A DNA stretch of 64,000 bases from Vandiemenella viatica (lineage: Eukaryota; Arthropoda; Insecta; Orthoptera; Morabidae). Position 1 is the first letter of the stretch. Every line of letters starts with the position of its first letter. The translations under genes were made by a program, and so were the position numbers. Under the pieces are notes generated by a model. It ran no database searches. It was not told the DNA's origin and saw only the letters and a list, made by a program, of their open reading frames with translations. Location: contig CM061920.1 in NCBI GenBank assembly GCA_031002005.1, positions 118,348,095 through 118,412,094 on the forward strand, given 5' to 3'. Shown one piece after another: positions 19,262 to 32,385 of this stretch.

Positions 19262-19360
19262 AAACCAACAGTGCTACAAAATTAATACAAATCTCTTGAA
19301 ATGTTGGTCAATTCCTTTGCAGTAATATGTTCTTAATGTTTCAGCTTCTTTCAATTGCAA
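19262..19360 (-). repeat. Right part of the MITE-like repeat interrupted by Merlin
   Basis: AACAGTGCTACAAAATTAATACAAATCTC and about 80 following bases match the reverse complement of 23310-23395. It continues the part at 8213-8249. The far end was not found. Confidence 0.65.
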
Positions 19361-19925
19361 AAAGTCACCCGAAATTTGCAATAGCTAAACATTTTCTATG
19401 GCTTAGTAATGCCCTGGCATGTTGAATTAATGGGATGCAAATACCACATATAACTTTTGCAAAAAAATCTGGTCCAGGCTGCAATTCAACCTAACGAAAA
19501 CTGCTAGGAATAAAATAATATACAGAACTTGATGAGGTAACAGTAAAACTCTGGCTTCAAGGGTTTGAATCCTCATCTGACCATTGTAAGCGAAAACATA
19601 TGAATTTTTTTTAAAAGTAATTTTATTAATTAAAAGGGAAAAAGTTTCCTAGTTAATTTTTTGCTTTAAGAAAAATGTTATGAAGTAATATCTAGGGCTA
19701 TTCAAATAATAGCTGTGTGCAATGATCTGTGGAATTTTCAGAAAAGTTTTAGAGGAATTGTTGGGAAGAAAAGCAGAATTGAACAAGAGCTAGTTAAGAG
19801 GTAACTGGAAGTGAAATTGGTTTATGATTGTGATTGTTTGATGTGTAATGGTTATTAAGAGAATGGTGCTTTGAATAAAAGTTTATTTCCTAAAGGCAAT
19901 GAGGAATAAAACTAATCATTTAAAA

Positions 19926-20085
19926 CCTTATACCATCCAGGTTTTCCATGGTATCCCCAATAATTTCAGGCGAATGCCGGGATGGTTCCTTCAAGTGGCT
20001 ATGGCTGGATTCCTTCCCTTTCGTTGCCCCCAGTTTTTCCCATTCCTAACTACCTTGACATCGAGAAGGCATAAAGACATAAATG
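19926..20085 (+). repeat. SINE fragment (core domain)
   Basis: Contains TTCAGGCGAATGCCGGGATG and TTCCTTCAAGTGGCTATGGC, the same core as the SINEs near 28.7, 52.65 and 63.46 kb. No tRNA-like head remains. Confidence 0.65.
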
Positions 20086-20099
20086 AAAAGAAAGAAAAT

Positions 20100-23057
20100 G
20101 AAACAGTTTAGGTTGATAAGATCAGGTCTATCAGGAACACAATTCTGCTAATATTCTTCCGTGCTGACTAATAACGTCATAATAGTGCGGTTGTCAATAG
20201 CAAGATGTTTTATTTTAAAATAATAAATAGGTTGTAATACACACTGGACCATTATTTAAAAGCAATAACATGATTGTAATGAACCTTGGACCAGCATAAC
20301 ACTGCTAAAACTTCTTCAGAAAGTATTTGTGGTGGTATCTTTGACTACAGTATTGTAAGACACAGAATCATGATGTCAGGGCGTAGCCGATAGTGGGGGT
20401 TAGGTATCGGATACTTCACCTTAACCAGTTGTCTTCCAAAATATTCTAAGTCCAAAGGAAAGTTCTGTAACCGTGTTGAAATACTTATGCTAACTGTTAA
20501 AATTGACCACAGTCGCCACTTACAGTTTTAAACCTCCTGCAAGAAAGGTACTATTGTATAAATGAAAGTCACAAGTTGAATCACTGGATTATATTCTCAA
20601 AATTTTTCACGTAAATATTACAAGTCACAGTTAGCAAGGCAATCGGATATAAACGTTCACCAAAGATCACAGGTTGAGAAACAGGAGCAAGAACCGCAAG
20701 AAAGAACCCCCAAAACTGAATTGAAATTTACATCACTTGGCTAGAACTGTTCGTCTGAATGTTCCAACATGGCTGCCGTAAAGCGTGCGCCCTTCCATAT
20801 AGACTCGTTTCCCTCCTAGCTTGCCATGACGTCAGAGTTTCCCACCATCCACCGCTCTCCAAACAGCGCCCAGCACGAACGTGCTCTCGCCACCGAGTTG
20901 TAACTAAGACTGAAGACCAAGCGCATTAATGTCCCTGGCCACTTCACTTATATAGGCTTGCCTGACGTGAGGCCGTGTTACTACAGTGTGCATCCGAGCT
21001 GCTACACATAACCTTACGTTTAACCTAATAACTTTTTTTTTATATATATGTTTAATCTCAGTGAGGAAATGGCAAAGTTATGGGCGTTACGAGTTGAAGT
21101 GTTTAGTGTCCGAATATCGCGTCAATTGTGTCTCTCAGAAGAATTGTCAAAATGGTGATTTTCCGAAGTCTTACGGCGTTAGTCAACGTTCGGTTACCCT
21201 TTTAAATTGGCTTTAATTATTAACTCGAAATTAGGCTTAAAATATTATTTCCAATTTTAGTATCTCCCAAAATATCAACTTTGTTTAAATCCGTTGAGTT
21301 ATGGTAAAACCAGTAATTTCTAACAATCAGTTGTAATTATTATTTGTTTTATGGTATAACTCTGAAGTTTTATGGATTATCAAGCCGGAAAAATTATCAA
21401 TGTGTAGCCTAAATTAAACTGCGTATTTTAAAGTTTATTTCATCTTTGTAAGTGCCGTATCTGAGACACAATAAATTGTTTAGTTATTTACACGTGGGTT
21501 GTTACAGAGTGTTTTTAGAAAATTCATAACATCGGTTCTATGGCTTTAAATGACGTGGAATTAATGTGTAGGAAGCTAAAAGAATGGATTTTTAAGATTA
21601 TCTACTTTTTAACCCGGAATTAAAAGTAGGCTTTTGAATAATAAAATGTTGAAGTTGGGTGTTCTATTTTACGTGTTCAGATTATGTTTAAAAATACTTA
21701 GAGTGTTGGAAACTACCAGATTTACTTGAATTTACTTCTCTTTATGGCTGTTTTAATTTATTAGCTACTTTATACTGTGTGACTGTGTTTAAAATCAGTG
21801 AAAAAGTATATAATGTGTGCAGTGTCTGTAGAAAGTCACTTCAAAATTGGATTACCAGACAGAAGGTCAGTAAAATGTCTATAAATGTGTTTAGAAAATT
21901 AATTATGTGTGTTTACTATCATTTACATGCTCTTAGCGCTTTTGAAATGGTTTATAAGTGTTAGAATTAATTCCGAAAAGTTGAACAATTTTATCGGTTT
22001 ACCGGTGTCTGTTTCTTCACCGATATTTCATATTTTACGGACTGAAACTGCTTAAAACCTATTAAAACTGATAGATTAGTTTATTTCCTTTATATTTGTC
22101 TACTTTTTAAATCCTGAAATTACTTAAAAGACCAAAAATTGTTTATGTGAACTATTTAGGAAAATGTGTGTTCAAACTTCTTCATAATTACTTCTTGTGA
22201 TTATTAAATGCTTGAAAACTATTAGAAACCTGTTAATTATCCTACTAAACCGTCTCAGGCATTATTCTCTTTACTTTTAGAGCTTTAAAATGGTCAAATT
22301 CCATCACAATGAGTTATTTTCATACTGCTTCAATCTACTATTCAATCATCCAGTTTATTTCTTTAAAAATCCTACTAGACTATATTTAACTGTGAAGTTA
22401 TGTTCATGGTAGGTCTAGGCCTGAATATTATTAGTATTTTATACCCTTTCCTGGATAAAAATCCCTTTAGAAATACCAAAACTGGTATATGTCAAGCTAT
22501 ATGGTTAGGTTTACTCTATATCGAAATTATGTTTATCTTTGGAATAAAGCTTATTAGCCATGATGAAAGGTTTATTTAGGCAATATATTTACTATTCTAT
22601 ACCATTTGCTTCTTTTAAATTCGTTTAGAATATCTTTCTGATTAATGTTAGGATCTGTTATTGAAAGTTTACTTTTACGTGAAATAACCTATTTCCTGCT
22701 GGAATATCAAGGCTTTATGACAATTTATAGTTTATTTATGTTAGTTATGTGTTATTTATTCCCTTTACTATCCTAGAAGTGTTGTTAACTCGACTTAAAC
22801 TGTGGTATCGTGTACTGAAGTTAACCTTAAACTTGACCGGATCTAAACGAAATATTAAAAATAGAATGAGGGATACCTTACAATGATCTTCAGTAATCCT
22901 GATATGATGCCTGTAGCAACCATGATTTTGGTGAAAAGTGACTACATTGATTACATTATTGTAGCGGTATCACAATCAATTACCCTTTTGATCTGAAATT
23001 GTTTACATATGTTCCATTACATTAAATGATAAATGACTGCTAGTCATGTTTACATGG
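20100..23057. other. AT-rich non-coding region, no gene recognised
   Basis: Short open frames only, none with recognisable protein content. 20740-20990 is less AT-rich with a TATATAGG string at 20949, which could be a promoter or an element end but has no support beyond that. Near 22964-22988, TAGCGGTATCACAATCAATT resembles the MITE end at 23390, suggesting another broken copy. Confidence 0.5.
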
Positions 23058-23425
23058 TTTAATTCTAGATCGAGATACCACTACAATGCTGTAAACACTT
23101 TCTGCTAGTACTATTGTCGGTGAAGGGATCATAACAGCCTAAACTGTAATGTTTCCTTCCTGATGGTTGTAGTTAGGTCGAAATGCGGTCTGGACCAGTA
23201 GAAAAAGACAGAGAAATGCAGTGTTAGCAGCCTATCAATTGAACATAGCAGCCTTGGAAAATATTTTGGTGTTTTAAGTTTCTTGTGACTTTGCAACAGT
23301 GAAAAACTGAAATGTCCAGAACATTACTACAAAGGAATTAACCAACATTTTGAGATATTTGTATTAATTGTGTAGTGCTGTTGGCATAGCGGTATCATGG
23401 TCTAGATAAAATCCCATTATGTTGA
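23058..23425. repeat. MITE-like element with Merlin-type ends, uninterrupted copy
   Basis: Left end GGTTTAATTCTAGATCGAGATACC; right end, reverse complemented, GGATTTTATCTAGACCATGATACC. Similar termini occur in the 8250-19261 element. Positions 23310-23425 show the sequence that is split between 8213-8249 and 19262-19360. No ORF. Target duplication is not convincing. Confidence 0.6.
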
Positions 23426-23429
23426 ACGA

Positions 23430-24289
23430 ATACACTTTAATGTGCAATTGTATTATGAATCTTAAGATTGGTCAGCATCAGTTGCAATAGTATCTACAAA
23501 TGACCTACTATCATTGGATGTTACAGTATGGCTGCTTGTGATCACTTGGTATTTGATGTTACTTCAGTTTGTGTGGTGTGGTATGTAGGATATTTGATGC
23601 CTATAGAAGAAACATATTCTTAAAAAATATCTGCCAAGAAATGTATGTAAAAATTTTCAGGTTGAAATTAACATTTCTTCTTGAGTATGAGTTATTGTTT
23701 AGGAGCCATTCATTTACTGTAGGTAAGACACCACTGCTCACATAACAATACGTTTATTTTCGTAATAACGCCTCTGCCAGCCCAGCACATTGTCTCCACT
23801 ATAACATGTCTGCCATCAAATAGTGAATCCTGCATACTTTGAAAAATTTCATATGCTGTTTCTTGATCTACCTGCCATATTTATGCGAAATGCACTCTTC
23901 TTTCCAAAACTCAAACCTAAGAAACACTTGCAATAAATACAAACACATAATAACACGTATTTGTTGCATGATAACTTGTTTAAATCTGCTCACGTTTGGA
24001 AAATTTAAAAAATATTTGTTGGCTTTTGGTGAAAGATTTTCTGGTGTAATATGTTAACTCTTTTGCTGTTGAAGTAATATCAAGTTACATAACGCCAGTG
24101 CTGAACAATTTAATGCCGACTTGCAATGGATGTCTCTTTAGTGTAACAAACTTCTCACTGATAGCACAATTCCTGCTTGGTATCCGAAGAATGTGCCTGA
24201 CCCATATATGGTAAATCGTATTATCTTTATATGCTAACTTGATTGAAATTAAGGTATCGTGTTATAGTTGATCATCATTAACAAGAGTT
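23430..24289. other. No gene recognised
   Basis: AT-rich. On the minus strand 23880-23740 there is a short open stretch with QETAYEIFQSMQDSLFDGRH that looks protein-like, but it is bounded by stops and I cannot assign it. Confidence 0.4.
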
Positions 24290-25080
24290 ACCAGATACGG
24301 GCCAGGTCTGCTTTGCACATAGGCCTCTCCACTTTCTTCCCACCATCTCTCCATGAACACCTTTATTCAGTCCTCTTCTCTCTTCAGCATGCATTGCTTT
24401 GTCTCTCAGCCATCTATCCCCTAACCTTCCTATCAGCTATTTTTCTTTTATCCTCATTTGAAATATTTCCCTAGGTATTGTATGCTTCTACATCCTCTTA
24501 ATATGCCCATGCCACATTAGCCTTGTCTTCTCTATTGTTTCTCGTTTACTGTGTCCCTAATCATTATATTCCTTATCCTGTGCATTTTTGCAACATTCTT
24601 TTGCTTAGAAATTTCATTCAACTTGTATCCCGCTTCTTCGGTTTACAGGTTTTAGTACCATACGTGAGAATATAAATAACATGTATGATAGATTACTCTC
24701 TTACGTTTCTGTGGCACATCATTGCTCCATATCAAGCTTTTGACACTTCTTAAAAATATTTCTGCCGGCATCCCTCTTTCACTTAATCTCACCATCGTTC
24801 CCTCCACTTTGCTCCACAACACTTCCCAGGTATTTGAAACTATTCACCTTCTTCAGCTGTTCTCTTGCCACTGCAATTGTCCTTGTTATGCTCTCCTTTC
24901 TAGTTGTGACTATATACTCACTTTCCTCCACACTAAATTTCATACCATAATTGCCTACAGTGTCCACCCATATATACAACTGCTGCCGAATTTCCTCTTT
25001 ACCACTCCCACATATTCGCAGGTAGTTTTCAAAAGTCATTGCCTCAGCATACTTTGATACCACAGGGGAATCTTTTTCCT
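24290..25080 (-). pseudogene. LINE reverse transcriptase remnant
   Basis: On the minus strand, 25063-24779 encodes the end of an RT: YGMKFSVEESEYIVTTRKES and VNSFKYLGSVVEQSGGNDGEI, the conserved KYLGS motif of RTE-like non-LTR elements. The reading continues, frameshifted, through KSLIWSNDVPQK and YGTKTCK toward 24300. Both ends are truncated. Confidence 0.75.
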
Positions 25081-25923
25081 TTCATTGCATATGCAACTTG
25101 CACTTCTACACATCTTATTTAGCAACTTCACTGCATTTTGTAATATAGTTTTCACCACGAACCAACTGTCCATCAGGTTGAATGGCCATAGACAAGCAAT
25201 TTATACTTGCATCCTGTGCCATCCCACTGTTTTAGCAATCTCAACCACACTGAGAACTGTGAGAGATTTTTCTGATTCCACTATCTTTTCAGATTTCAGT
25301 AGATGGGAACTATCCTACCAATGTATCCTTGACACCATATATCCCTCTGGCCTCAACCCATCACTTGTTTTTAATATGAATATACAATTATTAGTTAATT
25401 TAGTATAATTTATTTAAATTTTTATATTCAGTTTTTTTTATTTTGGTTGACTGTTACAATGATTATAATTATTGTAAATCAGATTATTCTCCCACCATTG
25501 CCATCCCCTCTCTTACAAATTGATTCTTCTTTGGTTTAATCATCTTGCGAGTCTTGGTGTGTACATCTGACCACATTGGCAATTGTATGCCTCTAATCAT
25601 AATTAAGGTTCATACTGAAATATTGTAAAGCATTTTCATATGAATAGTCTTGGTACCTAATGAATAAAATCTTTCTGACTAGATAGATTCCATTTTAATT
25701 TCTTCAAGGGCACTTTTATTGGAACAAGCTGTATTTGTCTTTTCTAATTGCATTTTAGAAGGTGGATTTATTTTTTGAGATTGTTTTATTGTGTTGATCT
25801 TGATAGTCTGGTATAGAAATCGTTGTTTTTTAATTTTATTTTACATAATGATTGAATGGTTCATCTCCTACGTTCTAAATAGAGAATGCAAACTATTTCT
25901 ATGTCTGGTGGTCAGTTCTTTAA
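25081..25923. other. No gene recognised
   Basis: AT-rich sequence with only chance open frames on either strand. Confidence 0.5.
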
Positions 25924-25924
25924 G

Positions 25925-26120
25925 AGGCATTTTTGTTTGGCATGGAATATCACAATGTGGTTCTCAACACTGGCGAGGTTGGGTTTGTATACGTGACATA
26001 CGAAAATAGCATTGGTATCATTATGAAAGGGGACCTACTACAAGGCATGTACTCAGAAGCTATTGGACCTGTAACCAGTATAGTTGTCACACCTAGAAAT
26101 ATGGCAAATCCAGCTTTAAA
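25925..26120 (+). CDS. Possible exon of unknown gene, truncated by a mariner-type element
   Basis: A 65-codon open stretch, AFLFGMEYHNVVLNTGEVGF and onward to VTPRNMANPALN, with base composition and codon use less AT-biased than its surroundings. A plausible acceptor (TTCTTTAAG) precedes it. The string VLNTGEVGFVY vaguely recalls ASH/Hydin-type beta-sandwich repeats, but the match is too short to name a family. The frame ends at the TA before the transposon terminus at 26123. It could also be part of an older transposon. Confidence 0.3.
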
Positions 26121-26122
26121 TA

Positions 26123-26547
26123 CAGGGTGTTTGAAAAAGAACTCCCTAGTTTTAGGTATAAATTTAATGTGTAAATTAATGAAAAAATACATCAACAAGT
26201 ACATACAGTGAAAGAGAAAACCTTCGAGTTTTGTTTAACATCAGTACACTTCAACATGGGATCCATTTGTTGCCCTGCTCACGTCGAGACGATATTCAAA
26301 TTCTCGCCATGTATTCACCAACATATCAGGTGTAACTATCCCAACCGCCGTGACGATTCTTTCCCGTAAATGGTTTGTCTCGGATTTTTTCACTGTACAC
26401 AACATTTTTTTATGTGTCCCCAAAAGAAAAAGTCCAGAGGGGTTAAGTCCGGGCTTCGTGGTGGCCAAGCAATTGGGTCAGCTCTCCCTATCCACCTTTC
26501 CGGAAAGCGAGTGTCTAGAGCCGCGCGCACATGGTTACTGTAATGAG
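26123..26547 (-). mobile_element. Tc1/mariner-superfamily (DDE_3) element, 3' end, cut by the gap
   Basis: The terminus CAGGGTGTTTGAAAAAGAAC at 26123 follows a TA. On the minus strand the transposase C-terminus reads from the gap: DPIAWPPRSPDLTPLDFF (conserved motif with the last catalytic acid), then HLRERIVTAVGIVTPDMLVN and EYRLDVSRATNGSHVEVY, stop at 26241. One frameshift lies near 26410. The 5' part falls in the N run. Confidence 0.8.
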
Positions 26548-27547
26548 NNNNNNNNNNNNNNNNNNNNNNNNNNNNNNNNNNNNNNNNNNNNNNNNNNNNN
26601 NNNNNNNNNNNNNNNNNNNNNNNNNNNNNNNNNNNNNNNNNNNNNNNNNNNNNNNNNNNNNNNNNNNNNNNNNNNNNNNNNNNNNNNNNNNNNNNNNNNN
26701 NNNNNNNNNNNNNNNNNNNNNNNNNNNNNNNNNNNNNNNNNNNNNNNNNNNNNNNNNNNNNNNNNNNNNNNNNNNNNNNNNNNNNNNNNNNNNNNNNNNN
26801 NNNNNNNNNNNNNNNNNNNNNNNNNNNNNNNNNNNNNNNNNNNNNNNNNNNNNNNNNNNNNNNNNNNNNNNNNNNNNNNNNNNNNNNNNNNNNNNNNNNN
26901 NNNNNNNNNNNNNNNNNNNNNNNNNNNNNNNNNNNNNNNNNNNNNNNNNNNNNNNNNNNNNNNNNNNNNNNNNNNNNNNNNNNNNNNNNNNNNNNNNNNN
27001 NNNNNNNNNNNNNNNNNNNNNNNNNNNNNNNNNNNNNNNNNNNNNNNNNNNNNNNNNNNNNNNNNNNNNNNNNNNNNNNNNNNNNNNNNNNNNNNNNNNN
27101 NNNNNNNNNNNNNNNNNNNNNNNNNNNNNNNNNNNNNNNNNNNNNNNNNNNNNNNNNNNNNNNNNNNNNNNNNNNNNNNNNNNNNNNNNNNNNNNNNNNN
27201 NNNNNNNNNNNNNNNNNNNNNNNNNNNNNNNNNNNNNNNNNNNNNNNNNNNNNNNNNNNNNNNNNNNNNNNNNNNNNNNNNNNNNNNNNNNNNNNNNNNN
27301 NNNNNNNNNNNNNNNNNNNNNNNNNNNNNNNNNNNNNNNNNNNNNNNNNNNNNNNNNNNNNNNNNNNNNNNNNNNNNNNNNNNNNNNNNNNNNNNNNNNN
27401 NNNNNNNNNNNNNNNNNNNNNNNNNNNNNNNNNNNNNNNNNNNNNNNNNNNNNNNNNNNNNNNNNNNNNNNNNNNNNNNNNNNNNNNNNNNNNNNNNNNN
27501 NNNNNNNNNNNNNNNNNNNNNNNNNNNNNNNNNNNNNNNNNNNNNNN
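26548..27547. other. Assembly gap, 1000 N
   Basis: Exactly 1000 N, a conventional size for an unknown gap. The translated open frames spanning it are artefacts. Confidence 1.
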
Positions 27548-28627
27548 GCGACATACCTGTTCCTATAATAAAGCTGTAATGAGGAAAATGTCTGTACATT
27601 TGCAATATTTTAGTGGTACTGTTAATAAGCTCCAGAGAAGAAATATACAGGTTAAAAATGACAAAACTGACGCAAAAAATTTGGTTTCATTTAATTTACA
27701 GCTCCATGTACTCGCGTGTATAATAGGGTATGTAGGTGATGTGACGTTGCGATTCATTCAGAGACAACTTATTTCATTTGACGGAGTTCCGTTTAGTGTA
27801 TAACATATATTCACGCGATTAAAATGCTGTATGTTTATTTTATGCCGTAAAGCGGATAAATTAAGATAATTAACGAAAAAAAAAATCTTGTCTGTTTTTT
27901 ATTAATGCAGCAAGTTGTTCCGTGGGTAAAATAGCGTATTTCACGTAGATGTGTCGCCGGAAATTAGTATCGATTAATAGATAATTTACTTCTTGGAGTC
28001 GAAATGTTTATCGTTTCAGCGCACACATGGTATCATATTGTTCGGAGGAGTGAAGTAAGAGTTTGTAATGGTGACCGTTCATGCAAAAATATTTTGCGTT
28101 CAGTGAGCTATAGGGCCGCGGATCAGGTAGTTCTTGAACATGTTGGTTTGAGGGAGCTGTGAGCAACGGCTAGTTGGCATTATGGCCGCTTTTCTTCTAT
28201 TCGGCTTCACGCAGTTTTACACAAATAGATTCTGTACTGAATACGATCATTCGGCTGATATACATTATTGAACATGTGTTTCATTCTACATCGTTGCCAA
28301 TGTTGTCTAAGGACATTAGGCCGGTGAATTTACAGATTTTATACTTTCTGGTAAAAGTGTAAAAATTGTGGTGTTGCTTTTTGGTGCCACTGGTGTTAGT
28401 ATGGAAAACTGAAGTTTACAAACCTCTTTAGGTATGGTTTCTCGGACTGTTATGTAGACAGTGTACGCTGTTTACTGACAGTCATACTGCGGATTTGAAT
28501 AAAAGATATTTTTTCTACTTTAGTGAGATTGTAATAAAATTTTGTATTCAACACTAAGATTAGAAGTTTCATTCAGTTTGATTGTGTTGTAAGGGATGTA
28601 TTGAAGATATTTTACTCTTGTTGAAGC
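27548..28627. other. No gene recognised
   Basis: Low-complexity AT-rich sequence without protein-like reading frames or clear repeat ends. Confidence 0.5.
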
Positions 28628-28815
28628 GAGCCCGATGAGTTAATGCTTGGCATTCCGAAAGGCGCCTTCCGTCTTCGAAACTGCCATCCTGATTCCGGTT
28701 TTTCAAATCACTCCAGGCAAATGCCGGGATGGTTCCTTCAAAAAACTTTGACCGAGTTCTTTCCAGTTACTTGAGTCCAATCCGGTTCTCCACTTTCTTA
28801 ACAAGACCTGAGGTG
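28628..28815 (+). repeat. SINE, tRNA-like head and core
   Basis: Starts with a decayed tRNA-like head (GAGCCCGATGAGTTAATGC) and contains the core TCCAGGCAAATGCCGGGATGG followed by TTCCTTCAAAAAACTTTGACC. Same family as 19.93, 52.55 and 63.42 kb. Confidence 0.7.
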
Positions 28816-30507
28816 AACTGTTAAATGAAGACATGTTGGATGCTGTGGATTGATATCATAACACGGAATTAATGTAGTGTACGTATATATTGTGATTATG
28901 AGAGCACATCCTTCGAGAACCGTTGAAAATGTTTGGATTATTTCCAGCTTCTCGCCGCGGTGGTTAGCATAGGTGTTAGTTATAGAGTAGACAAATGCAA
29001 TTTCTTCTCGCCTGGCGACATTGTTTCCACACGAAAATGTGAGTCAAGATTTCTGTAATTTCTTGAGGTTGGATACGATGTAAGCGGGAAAAATCTAAAC
29101 CTGGTTAAGTTATCCTCTTACGCAGCATCACATCTTCATAATTACTCGTTTCTTCCTCTTTCCTTAAATCGTTTGGTATAATTGCTCGTATTCCGTTGTA
29201 ATTAGAAACTATTCTGCATAACTGTTTTTGTTAAGCAGAATGACTGTTTAAATTTGGTGCTTTTTCCTGGTAATTTACGAAACAGAGTATTTGACGCATG
29301 GTTCATTGCGTATCCATAGACTGTTATGGACTCCTTCCTTGTCCTTAATCTGTTCATCAAACTACCACTGTAAAGAAAAGATGCACACAACGCTCTGAAT
29401 ACGAAAATCAAATAATTAAAAGGCGGAATAGAAGTGTCATATCAACATATACCCAGGCATTCATTTAGTCCATTGATAAATAACCAAGTTAAATACGATA
29501 CATGCTCTGTGCAGCGTAGGATAGTCGTAATGACTGAATTGGGTAGGTCAAAGACCAGAATAAGTGGTGCGTTATTGTCGTGTGGCCAAGAGCAGACGAA
29601 CACGTCTTCTCTGTTGGAGCTTGATTTTGTTTTACAAGAGTATGTTGTTATGAAAGCAAATCTAGTTTATGGTTGTCAGCATCAAGTGGTGTTAGGCTTC
29701 ATCAACTCATGTCTCCATTTTACGCTTAGTAATTACGAACATTTCTTACGTTTTATGTTCAATGCAGCTTTTTTTCACTTATAAATCATAAAACGAATAA
29801 TGTACGTAAGTCGTTGTCAACAGTCCAGTACTGTTTTCGGCGAGAAAACTAATATGCCTCCACCGTACGTCAGACGCTCTATTCATTACACAGAGTAACG
29901 CAGCGTGATCTAATTCTCTTCCATATTGATATACAGTCAAAGATCTTTATCGCGTTCTCAGTATTCGCGCATAAAGTAATTTTGACAAATTTCTGTATTT
30001 TCGGATGAAAATTTCATTATTTGCTGATCTGAAACTAACGTTATTGTGATTTTAACTTCTAAATTCCTATTTATTTATTAATTATAAGAACGGAATACCA
30101 TAACATTTAACTTATTGCCCCCTCAATGCGTTTGAAACAGTTGTTCTTTTATGAAAGGAGCCGGGCTACACGCGACCTCTGGCTTTCAATAAATCACGCA
30201 TCATAACTCAAGTTGCTCTTCTAACTTCTTACTGCAATTTGGGCATTCGTCACAATACAGTATTTTTGAGTGAATGGGGACATATTTTTCAACCAGTCGT
30301 TTTCTTCGAGGTTTATTATATCGACCAAAATAAAAAAAAATAAAAATACTTCCCACTTGGAAAAAGGTCTTCGCCATTTTCAGAAAAATTGGAAATGCTT
30401 GACTGATAAGGTTTTGGTGCATTCCATTTTTTTTAATTTCAATGAATCAACTGTACGATCAATCAAAAAATCCAGAGAAAAGTAATTTATGATTTCACTT
30501 CGCTACT
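28816..30507. other. No gene recognised
   Basis: AT-rich. The longest open frame (29434-29784, plus) has no recognisable domain and no splice context. Confidence 0.45.
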
Positions 30508-30975
30508 AGCCCGCCCTGTTGGCTTAGTTTGTAGCTGAACCGTGATGGTGTCCGGCGCTGACGCGGTGTTAGCTAGTTTGAGTCTCGATGGTGAAAGAAG
30601 TTATCATCATCAAGACTTGTCCAGCAAGATAGGACAGGTGGTGATGCGCAATTCTTAATCACCAAAGTCCAGGTTAAATGCCAAACCCTCTGCAGTGTGT
30701 ATGGGGGCGAGAGCATACGATATTGTTGGTGGTGATTCACCCGTCGGATCGAAACGTTAAGCTTGGAGACTTTCGGAAGAGTATGCCTGAATGTGCCGGC
30801 GTCGGGTTTCACCTTCTTTCATTTCTCATCCACAACACAAACGACATTCTACACTGTACATGCACGCTATCACAGTCATTCACGCTTACCAACACTTATC
30901 ACACCGGGGAAGGTAATGGGAAACCATCCCAGTTCATCTTCCCAGACGCGGGCTTTCATGGAAGACTATTACTAT
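30508..30975 (+). repeat. tRNA-derived SINE, second family
   Basis: TTGGCTTAGTTTGTAGCTG is a box A-like string and AGTTTGAGTCTCGATGG a box B-like string about 50 bp on. The body differs from the other SINEs (ATCACCAAAGTCCAGGTTAAATGC, GATCGAAACGTTAAGC) and ends near GGGAAACCATCCC. Confidence 0.6.
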
Positions 30976-32385
30976 TAGCAAAAACTGTTCTTTATACAGC
31001 GATTTACAAACTAAAAGCTGCTTTAACCACATGTATCGAAAACTGCAAACACAATATAATGCTCGTAAATGGCGCTGTAAATCGTGAGAGCTAAATATCT
31101 TTACCCATATTTTAAAAAACCTTACAATGTACATTCGGATAGAGGATTTAAAGCAATCGAAAATTGGTTTAATAAGTTCAAAGCGCGACAATCATTCCAT
31201 AACATTAATTCTGTAAATTTGGAACGTTTCCTATACAAATTGCCATTCGGTTTTCACGGTTTTATGTATTCGCGGCATGTGTATGAAACGTATCGCTCGC
31301 AAATAAGGAGCTTTGACTGTTAGTTCCTCAATATATTTCATTATGAATCGTAATCACAATTGAAATGTACGAAGAAAGTAGAAGTTCTTTGATGATAATT
31401 AGGGTTGTTGGTTTAGATTAAGTAGAATTGAAAGTAATAAACTGATTGCCCTCCCCCGAAAAAAAAACACAACGTTGCTGAAATTCAAACAACGAAGTCG
31501 CAACTAAAGACTACTGCTCAATGGCTATGGTCACTATAACAACTGAAATAACAAATTTATTGTGTGTTAAATAATGAATTTTATTGGAAATTGGTGCTGG
31601 TAACGCATATTCGCTTTCTGCTTTAGCACCAGATCTGTTTTCTACATTCCTTGTTTTGTAATAACTGATCATAGACGAGAAATTTTTACCGGTGTTGGAA
31701 AACTGTGTATCTGTCATCACATTCAGCCAAAGATTTGCTATGTACTGAATTATTGGTGTGCACACAGGAGGGAAGTGTAGTATTCGGCTTGAACAGTGAA
31801 GGTTTCTGTTCAGAAAATACAGTAATCGCTTCTATTGTTCCATTCGTTAAATTTTAAAGTATTATCGACTTCGTGAAAGTGAAGCCTTTAACTGTCGTGA
31901 TTGATGGAGGAGGCCTTGTGTGATGTGTGCCTGGGAGCACGCGCCGGCGGCGGTTTGAGACAGGCTCGCGCGTCACGTCTGAACTGGCAAGGCCACACGT
32001 TCGCATCTCATCAAATTGCCCTATCGCTACGTTAAATTGGATGGCACGATTCTTGTTTCAGTACATTCTGCATTCTTGTTTGACTGGTTACAACACTACG
32101 AAATAAACTGTTGCTATGCCACTAGCTGTGTACGCATCTACTTCCGTGGATGCCCTTCCATGTTACAAACCTCATATGTTCCGATTTACTGTGCAATACT
32201 ATTAATATTAGCTATTAAGTTTGATCTCGATTTTTTTTAATCCAGGCTTATCCCCACTTCATTCTATTACTGTTCTACCCTTAAAAATAACTCTGTTTTG
32301 GGTATTCGTGCTACGTTCTTAGTTAGTTGGTGAGCCCGATTCATGGCTGCTTATCCCATTCACGGGTGTCGCTTCTGCCGTTCCT
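30976..32385. other. No gene recognised; short CpG-rich patch
   Basis: Non-coding by eye. 31925-32005 is notably CpG-rich (GCACGCGCCGGCGGCGG, GCTCGCGCGTCACGTC) against an AT-rich background and might be a promoter of an unseen exon or a transposon end. Confidence 0.4.

Noticed and set aside
20740..20990. LTR or promoter with TATATAGG
   Set aside because: No matching second LTR, primer-binding site or coding region found.
26350..27605. Long open frames across the N run
   Set aside because: They consist almost entirely of unknown residues from the 1000-N gap.
29434..29784. 116-codon ORF as a gene
   Set aside because: No motif, splice context or compositional signal.
31925..32005. CpG island promoter
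   Set aside because: Too short, and no exon follows.
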